60,311 bases of DNA from Promethearchaeota archaeon (lineage in GTDB: Archaea > Asgardarchaeota > Lokiarchaeia > Sigynarchaeales > SOKP01). Shown here piece by piece: positions 54,661 through 60,311 of the stretch. Made by a program: the position numbers and the translations under genes. The stretch lies in NCBI GenBank assembly GCA_013375495.1, contig JABXKC010000025.1:1-60311 (forward strand). The letters run 5' to 3'. Under the pieces are notes generated by a model. That model was not told the origin of the DNA. It was given only the letters and a program-made list of their open reading frames with translations, and did no database searches. Within the stretch, counting starts at the first letter, position 1, and every line of letters starts with the position of its first letter.

Positions 54661-56544
54661 ATGAAAGATAAATTATATGGTTATAATGGTAAAATCCTCT
54701 TTGTAGATTTAAGCAGTGAAAGTTTTGAAATAAAAGATTTAGATCCTAAAATTGCTCAAAAATATTTAGGGGGGACAGGATTAAGTGCCAAAATAACGTA
54801 CGATCTACTCTCAGAAGAAGACTACACTATATTGAGAGAAAATCCATACTCAGAAATTAATCCTTTAATTTTTGCTACTGGTCCTATAACAGGTACTATT
54901 CGCCCAAATTCAGGTCGCTATACTGTGAGCGGGATCTCACCTTTAACTGGTATTTGGGGTGAGGGATCTTCGGGTGGTTTGTTTTGTATCGCATTGAGAA
55001 ATAGTGGATTCGATGCTGTTATTTTCTTAGGAAAAGCAATTAAATTAAGCTATATAATTATCCGCGATGGAAAAATAGAGTTTAAGGATGCTTCAAAATA
55101 TCATGGTAAAGATTGCTACGAAACTCAAAAACAAATTAAAGAGGAATTAAATGTTCCAAACATTCGGATTGCTTGTATTGGTCCAGGGGGAGAAAATCTT
55201 GTTAAATATAGCGCTATAATGAATGATGAAGGGAGAGTAGTTGGTAGGTGTGGGTTAGGAGCTCTTATGGGTTCAAAGAATTTAAAAGCATTAGTAGTAC
55301 ATGGAATAGAAAAGATTAATCTAGCAGATAACGAGCTAGGGAAAACATTAAGAAAGGAAGCACAACTTGAAAGGGAAGCGAATCCGATGGGAGCTGTAGG
55401 AACTTTACTTTTTAATTTATATGGTACTAACATGTATCTCGATTTAGGGATGGTTAATGGTGATACTCCAGGATATTACTTTACAGAAACGGAATTTATT
55501 GCCGAGAATTTAACTGGAAAAACTCTGAGAGAAGAATATCCAATGTTCAGTTATGGTTGTGCAGGTTGTACGATAAAGTGTGGTAAATCAACAGTTATTA
55601 ACACAGGAGAGGTTGAAATTGAAAGCGATGGACCAGAATATGAATCTGTTGCTGCATTAGGCAGTTTATGTGGTGTTTTTGATTCAAAACCAGTAGTTCT
55701 TGCAAACCATCTTTGTAATAAATTTGGTATCGATACTATTTCTTGTGGAGTCTCAATTGCTTTTCTAATTTATTTAGTTGAAAACAATTTAGGTATCAAC
55801 AAAATAAAGGAATTTTTGAATGATATTCCTGTGGAAGATATTAAGTGGGGAAATGGAGAACTTGTTTGCAAACTTATTGAAAAAATAGGCCAGAGGGAAA
55901 GTATCGGGGATGTTCTTGCAGAAGGCGTGAGAGCTATGGCTTTGAAGTTTGAAGTGGATCCTGAATTAGCAGCACATGTAAAAGGCTTAGAAATTCCTAT
56001 GCATGATCCTAGAGCATTTGCTGGTCAAGCATTAAGTTATATGACAGGATGTGTTGGGGCAAACCATAACAAATGTGACTGGTATTCAGCGGAATCGGGA
56101 ACAATTAACAATAGAATTCTCCATATTAAACGAAGTAAAAACAGATTTGATGCAACGGGAAGAGAAAAAGGAATAGTAAATCTTCAAGACTTGAGGGCTA
56201 TTGATGATTCGGCAGTGAATTGCAATTTTGCAACCCCTAAACTCGAACATATTATTGGCTACATAAACGCTGCTACGGGATTTAATTACGATCGAAAATC
56301 ACTAATAAAGGTTGGAGAACGAATAAACAATCTGAAACGTTTAATTAGTTGTAAACTAGGAATTTCAAGAAAAGACGATAGATTACCCACTCACAATATG
56401 AAAGTATTATCATCAGGAAGATTAAAAAATGTAAAACTCGATTTAGAAGATAATTTGAGGAAATATTATAATATTCGGCGATGGGATTGGGAAACTGGAA
56501 GACCATCTAAAGAAAAATTAAAAGAATTAGAGATAATTTCGTAA
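54661..56544 (+). CDS. aor: Tungsten-containing aldehyde:ferredoxin oxidoreductase
   Basis: 627 residues of AOR type: YNGKILFVDLSSESFEIKDL, NSGRYTVSGISPLTGIWGEGSSGG, cluster motif CAGCTIKCGKS near residue 302, and the C-terminal MTGCVGANHNKCDWYS with the fourth Cys. It oxidises aldehydes to acids and reduces ferredoxin, using tungsten-bis-pterin. The preceding ADH and the GRE cluster supply aldehydes. Ribosome binding site GGAGTG precedes the ATG. Substrate not readable. Confidence 0.94.
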   Translation: MKDKLYGYNGKILFVDLSSESFEIKDLDPKIAQKYLGGTGLSAKITYDLLSEEDYTILRENPYSEINPLIFATGPITGTIRPNSGRYTVSGISPLTGIWGEGSSGGLFCIALRNSGFDAVIFLGKAIKLSYIIIRDGKIEFKDASKYHGKDCYETQKQIKEELNVPNIRIACIGPGGENLVKYSAIMNDEGRVVGRCGLGALMGSKNLKALVVHGIEKINLADNELGKTLRKEAQLEREANPMGAVGTLLFNLYGTNMYLDLGMVNGDTPGYYFTETEFIAENLTGKTLREEYPMFSYGCAGCTIKCGKSTVINTGEVEIESDGPEYESVAALGSLCGVFDSKPVVLANHLCNKFGIDTISCGVSIAFLIYLVENNLGINKIKEFLNDIPVEDIKWGNGELVCKLIEKIGQRESIGDVLAEGVRAMALKFEVDPELAAHVKGLEIPMHDPRAFAGQALSYMTGCVGANHNKCDWYSAESGTINNRILHIKRSKNRFDATGREKGIVNLQDLRAIDDSAVNCNFATPKLEHIIGYINAATGFNYDRKSLIKVGERINNLKRLISCKLGISRKDDRLPTHNMKVLSSGRLKNVKLDLEDNLRKYYNIRRWDWETGRPSKEKLKELEIIS

Positions 56545-56563
56545 ATCGTAATAAAAAAATATC

Positions 56564-56601
56564 AATAAATAGCCAATAGCCATTAAAAATCTTTTTAAAA
56601 A
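56564..56601 (+). promoter_or_regulatory. 38-bp promoter block upstream of the GRE activase
   Basis: 36 of 38 bases match 53265-53302, including spacing (39 bp) to the start codon. The palindrome here is AATAGC-CAATA-GCCATT, with one mismatch in the second arm. It lies just after the AOR stop, so the activase has its own copy of the ADH/AOR control element. Confidence 0.7.
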
Positions 56602-56640
56602 TTCCTTAATTTTACTATTTATATATTTAAAAAAACAAAA

Positions 56641-57594
56641 GTGTTTAATATAGAGCCAACATCTAAAGGTCTAATCTTAAAATTAGAGAGAATGGCTACT
56701 GACGATGGTCCTGGCGTTCGTACAACAATTTTTTTTAATAATTGCTTTTTAAATTGCGTTTGGTGTCACAATCCAGAATCAATTCCAAAAAAACCTCAAC
56801 TATATTGGATAGAGCGTAAATGCATTGGCTGTAATAGTTGTATAGATGCTTGCCAAGAGCAGGTTTTATTTTTTGAAGAAGATGGGTTACATATTAAGAG
56901 AGAGAAATGTACAAGTTGTGGAGATTGCGTAGAAGCATGTCCTAGTACGGCAATAAGTATGTATGGAAAATGGTGGGATCTAGAAGAACTTTTTCACGAA
57001 ATAGAAAAAGAAAAAATATTTTTTGATAAAGCAAAAGGAGGTATAACCGTTTCTGGTGGAGAACCTACATTACAACCTGATTTTCTCTTAAACCTTTTAA
57101 AATTATGTAAAGAAAATGGTATTTCTACGGCTTTAGATACATGCGGATATTCAAGTAAAAAAGTATACCAAGATTTATTACCTTACCTTGATATCGTGCT
57201 TTTTGATATTAAAATCATTGATCCTGAAAAGCATAAAGAATACACAGGCGTTTCAAATAAAACAATTTTAGAAAATGCTAAATGGATTTCACATTATATA
57301 AAAGAAAATGGAAAAATAATGTGGATAAGGACACCAATAATACCAAACTATACTGCTACGGAAGAGAATGTTAAAGGAATTGGAGAATTCATCGTAAATG
57401 AATTAAATAATATACCTGATAAATGGGATTTATTAAGTTTTAATAAACTCTGCGATATTAAATATTCAAGATTAGGTATGTCATGGCCTTTAAGTGATGA
57501 GCCATTAATGAGAAAAGAAGAGATGGAAAATTTTCTTGAAATTGCTAAAAGTACCGGGAGTAAAGACGTTAAGTGGACAGGTTTAACTCGTTAG
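56641..57594 (+). CDS. Glycyl-radical-enzyme activating enzyme
   Basis: 317 residues. The radical SAM motif is CFLNCVWCHNPES (CxxxCxxC). Two ferredoxin motifs, CIGCNSCIDACQ and CTSCGDCVEACP, are inserted after it, as in activases of dehydratase/lyase-type GREs. GGITVSGGEPTLQPDF binds SAM. It abstracts the glycyl hydrogen of the partner GRE. The start codon is GTG with no Shine-Dalgarno, probably leaderless after the TATA-like region. The partner GRE is convergent at 57769. Confidence 0.93.
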   Translation: MFNIEPTSKGLILKLERMATDDGPGVRTTIFFNNCFLNCVWCHNPESIPKKPQLYWIERKCIGCNSCIDACQEQVLFFEEDGLHIKREKCTSCGDCVEACPSTAISMYGKWWDLEELFHEIEKEKIFFDKAKGGITVSGGEPTLQPDFLLNLLKLCKENGISTALDTCGYSSKKVYQDLLPYLDIVLFDIKIIDPEKHKEYTGVSNKTILENAKWISHYIKENGKIMWIRTPIIPNYTATEENVKGIGEFIVNELNNIPDKWDLLSFNKLCDIKYSRLGMSWPLSDEPLMRKEEMENFLEIAKSTGSKDVKWTGLTR

Positions 57595-57768
57595 GTGCCA
57601 AATTTAGCCTAAATAACAATATACTCTTTTTCTTAATTTTCATCAAAAATTTCAATTTCATATAACATTATTTATTTCATAAACAAGGAAATAATTATGA
57701 GATAAGAAGGGAAAATAAAATTCAAAAAATAAAAAGAAAGATATAATTATATGAAGTTAAAATTTAGT

Positions 57769-60216
57769 TTAAAATTCATTGAATACTGTTCGTGCGATAA
57801 TATCATTCTGAAGCTCTTTTGTTAAATCTATGAATCGAGCAGAATAACCTGTGACTTTAACGGATAGGTCAGAATACTTTTCTGGATGAGCTTGTGCATC
57901 TCTAAGTATTTCTGAACTTATTGGATTAATCTGAAGCTCTCTTCCTCCTAACTCTAAATAAGCCTCTAATATAGAAGTTAAATGTTCGAGTCCTTCGTCT
58001 GTTTGGATTATGCTCGGATTAATTCTGACATTCATTGATGCTCCATTAGTTAGATGAGGTTCTGCCGTTGCATACGCTACTGATCGGAGTGCCATGGTAA
58101 GACCATTTTTTTCCGTACCATTTGCAGGAGATATACCGTTCGCTACGGGTTCTCCCTTCAATCGTCCATCTGCAGTTGCTCCTAATGTCATACCCTCCAT
58201 AATCTGAGTTCCAGCAGATACGAGGCAATTATGATATATACCATCTCCACCTCTCGCTTTATAACCTCTTGTGAGATCACATAAAGTTGTAGCTACCCAT
58301 TTTGCAAGATCGTCTGTCCTTTCATCACCATTACCATATTTAGGAGCCTTATTTCGTAATTTTTCTCGAAGTTCTTCTGCCCCCTTGAAATTTTTATTCA
58401 TATGGTTAACTAATTCTTCCATTGTTAGTAATTTCTCTTCAAATACTGCCCAGCGAATTGCTGCTAATGAATTAGTTACGGTTGCTAATCCTTGTGAACC
58501 CATAGGATTATTATTATATTTAGCTCCATTTCGAGTTGCATCCATTCCGCTTTCGAGACATCCTTCTATTGAAGATGAAAGCAATGGGGAAGGTAAATAA
58601 TCAGCATATGCTTTATCCTTTAACTCAGCCTTTTTCACAGTGAGATCTATTGCAAAAGTTAGTTGGTCTACAAAAGCCTTCTTCACATCTTCAAAAGATT
58701 TAAAAGTACTAGCTGGGGGTGTTTTCGCTCCAAGCGTTTTAGTTCCTGAAAGAATAGTACGCCCCTCATTTAATGCCATGTTAAGAAGGATTGAAATCTG
58801 AACGGCATTACCTGCAGTGTAAGAGAAGTCATTCCCTGTACCCGTTGGTTCAACACACCCTACGAGTGAATAATCTCGGGCATCTTCTAACGAATATCCG
58901 GTATTATGAAGTTGTGGTACTAAAACTTCGTCATTATGAATTCCCATTCCGGCTGTATATTTAAAAGCTTCAATAGTTCTTTTCACAAATTCATGAGGTG
59001 ACTTGGAAGAAATTCGTATCGATAAAGTGTTTAAGAGACTTTTTACGTTTGAAATAGCCTCAAGAAACATATAGGATATGTCATTAGTAGAATCATTTCC
59101 ATCCTTATCTAATCCTCCAATAGTTACATTGTTCTGTCCAGCTATAACGACAGAAGCAAGTTTAACTAAATATTCTTCAATAGCTTCTAGAGCTTCCTCA
59201 TAGGTAATACGACCTTCTGCTAAATCGGTTGTGTAATATGGGTAAAGATACAGGTCTACCCGTCCTTGAGAAAATATGTTTCCTTCACCATAACTCATTT
59301 CCATAACTACATTCGTCATCCATATTGATTGAAGTGCTTCCATGAATGTTCTAGGTGGAAGTGCTGGTACTCGTCTTGCACGTTCAGCAATTTCTAGAAG
59401 TTCAGCCTTTCTTGTTTCATTTGCTTTTTCCGCCTTTTCCATTGCGAGATCAGCATAGCGATTGGAATAATCACAGACCGCTCTTGCTGCTACTACAACT
59501 GATTCGTAAAAATCCTTGCGTTGATCGTATTTCTCATCGGTTTCCTTGAGATTCGCAAGTCCTTCTGCCGCCATCTTTTCTATTCCTTTAAATCCCATTT
59601 TAAGAACCCGTCTATATCCCGGAATGACATGCCCTTGACCTTTAGCACCTGCAAACATATCAGTACCGCTCCCAAAACCAGCAAAAGGAGATGCTGCCAT
59701 AGGTCCCTTCGGTTCCTCATATAAACCTGCCTCTTTCCAATATTCTAACTTTCGATCTGCTACTGTTCTTCCTTTCCAGAAGGGGAGAATTTCGTTTTTC
59801 AACTCATCAATTTCTTGATCTGTTAAGGGAACATACCGGTTAATAAAAGAAATTTTTGCAATAATAGCATCTTTTAATTTTTTATCTATTGAATCATTAC
59901 AGACAAACCCTAAAAGTTTGGCACGCATTCCACGTTCTATTTCGATTGGATCGGCTCTGACTTTACTAGATTTTACACCTACAAGAAGCTCATCTTCATC
60001 AATCCTTATTGGAAGACATCGTAAGAATTCCTCTAATGCTCTAACATTCTTCATGCAGGGCGGAGCATCTTCCATTTGTTTATATATTCGTGTATAACAC
60101 CGAGCCCGCTCAAGATCAAGTTCTCTAGGCATAGAGAGCATATTATCTCTAATCTTTCGGACTCTCTCTGAAGGTATCCCTTGAAGAGGAGTCATTTTCA
60201 AATCTTGTACTACCAT
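57769..60216 (-). CDS. Glycyl radical enzyme, dehydratase/lyase type
   Basis: The 815-residue protein has the thiyl/base pair GCVEP (Cys454, Glu456) and the glycyl-radical loop VTGYSARF with Gly790. C-x-E occurs in glycerol and propanediol dehydratases, choline TMA-lyase and similar GREs; pyruvate formate-lyase has CC. After it comes TGTGNDFSYTAGN. GQGHVIPGYRRVL (His196) is in the substrate-binding region. The product class is therefore probably an aldehyde; substrate unassigned. The activase is convergent 175 bp away. The N-terminal 18 residues and promoter are repeated at 51807-52250. Confidence 0.92.
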   Translation of the reverse strand: MVVQDLKMTPLQGIPSERVRKIRDNMLSMPRELDLERARCYTRIYKQMEDAPPCMKNVRALEEFLRCLPIRIDEDELLVGVKSSKVRADPIEIERGMRAKLLGFVCNDSIDKKLKDAIIAKISFINRYVPLTDQEIDELKNEILPFWKGRTVADRKLEYWKEAGLYEEPKGPMAASPFAGFGSGTDMFAGAKGQGHVIPGYRRVLKMGFKGIEKMAAEGLANLKETDEKYDQRKDFYESVVVAARAVCDYSNRYADLAMEKAEKANETRKAELLEIAERARRVPALPPRTFMEALQSIWMTNVVMEMSYGEGNIFSQGRVDLYLYPYYTTDLAEGRITYEEALEAIEEYLVKLASVVIAGQNNVTIGGLDKDGNDSTNDISYMFLEAISNVKSLLNTLSIRISSKSPHEFVKRTIEAFKYTAGMGIHNDEVLVPQLHNTGYSLEDARDYSLVGCVEPTGTGNDFSYTAGNAVQISILLNMALNEGRTILSGTKTLGAKTPPASTFKSFEDVKKAFVDQLTFAIDLTVKKAELKDKAYADYLPSPLLSSSIEGCLESGMDATRNGAKYNNNPMGSQGLATVTNSLAAIRWAVFEEKLLTMEELVNHMNKNFKGAEELREKLRNKAPKYGNGDERTDDLAKWVATTLCDLTRGYKARGGDGIYHNCLVSAGTQIMEGMTLGATADGRLKGEPVANGISPANGTEKNGLTMALRSVAYATAEPHLTNGASMNVRINPSIIQTDEGLEHLTSILEAYLELGGRELQINPISSEILRDAQAHPEKYSDLSVKVTGYSARFIDLTKELQNDIIARTVFNEF

Positions 60217-60311
60217 AATATAATCATTGTATATGTTATTAATTAAATTTACGAAGTAAATTTATTTAAAATTAAGTATAATAAAATATATAATAATTTC
60301 TATAAATCACT
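60217..60311 (-). promoter_or_regulatory. GRE promoter with palindromic operator
   Basis: AAATTTAC-GAA-GTAAATTT at 60245-60263 lies 29 bp before the ATG. The surrounding ~95 bp are near-identical to 52155-52250. In the two copies the central triplet is TTC and GAA, complementary as read on one strand, as expected for a symmetric operator. Confidence 0.6.

Noticed and set aside
1..60311. CRISPR array, tRNA, rRNA, insertion sequence or prophage
   Set aside because: Reading through, I found no regularly spaced repeats, T-arm/anticodon pattern, transposase or integrase, although short or divergent elements could be missed by eye.

Overview
The window is strongly AT-rich and looks like a chromosomal segment of an Asgard archaeon, probably Lokiarchaeia-like. 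This is inferred from gene content. There is a Ras/Rab-type small GTPase beside two membrane proteins with a probable longin-like domain, an archaeal-type LeuRS, ferredoxin-dependent 2-oxoacid oxidoreductases, an HdrA-MvhD fusion, a DUF35 Zn-ribbon/OB protein, a tungsten-type aldehyde oxidoreductase, TATA-type promoters and several apparently leaderless genes. I saw no rRNA, tRNA, CRISPR array or insertion sequence.

Layout. 1-8.9 kb: the 3' part of a GH36-like glycosidase, a sugar-isomerase-like TIM barrel, ValRS, and three uroporphyrinogen-decarboxylase-family proteins (two HxCG-type, one lacking that motif). 9.2-11.7 kb: a small module with an MvhD-like protein that has lost its cluster cysteines, an FrhB-like flavo-iron-sulfur protein and two unknown small proteins. 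11.8-15.2 kb: a pyruvate-type ferredoxin oxidoreductase operon (gamma-delta fusion, alpha, beta) whose beta subunit is read in circularly permuted order. 15.3-20.4 kb: an MFS transporter, an eIF2B-family protein, a TIR-domain gene broken by an in-frame stop, and an NDP-forming acyl-CoA synthetase alpha chain. 20.6-26.5 kb: a korG / korD-korA-korB-hdrA-mvhD electron-transfer cluster and a DUF35 protein. 26.6-33.5 kb: antitoxin-like small genes, two tandem 7TM proteins with longin-like tails, a small GTPase, a winged-helix/TPR regulator and a membrane protein. 33.6-38.7 kb: two thiolases (one without the nucleophilic Cys), two methyltransferases including ArsM, and a Cys-rich MarR regulator. 38.9-51.2 kb: radical SAM protein, LeuRS, crotonase, cold-shock protein, SDR, AAC(3)-like protein, transglutaminase-like protein, sulfatase, ThiC and a second acyl-CoA synthetase alpha chain. 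51.5-60.2 kb: a glycyl-radical-enzyme (GRE) cluster.

How genes work together. Reduced ferredoxin from the two 2-oxoacid oxidoreductases could feed HdrA-MvhD. The GRE carries a Cys-x-Glu active site typical of aldehyde-forming lyases and dehydratases. Its product could be oxidised by the tungsten aldehyde:ferredoxin oxidoreductase or reduced by the iron alcohol dehydrogenase, with no microcompartment shell genes in view. The ADH-AOR operon and the GRE activase share a near-identical 38-bp promoter block at identical distance from their start codons. The GRE and an internally deleted GRE mini-gene share another duplicated promoter with a palindromic operator, next to a TetR regulator.

Main points for a second look: the circularly permuted PorB; the 7TM-longin/GTPase neighbourhood; the GRE mini-gene, which keeps an intact glycyl-radical domain but has one internal TGA; and the cysteine-less MvhD with its FrhB partner.
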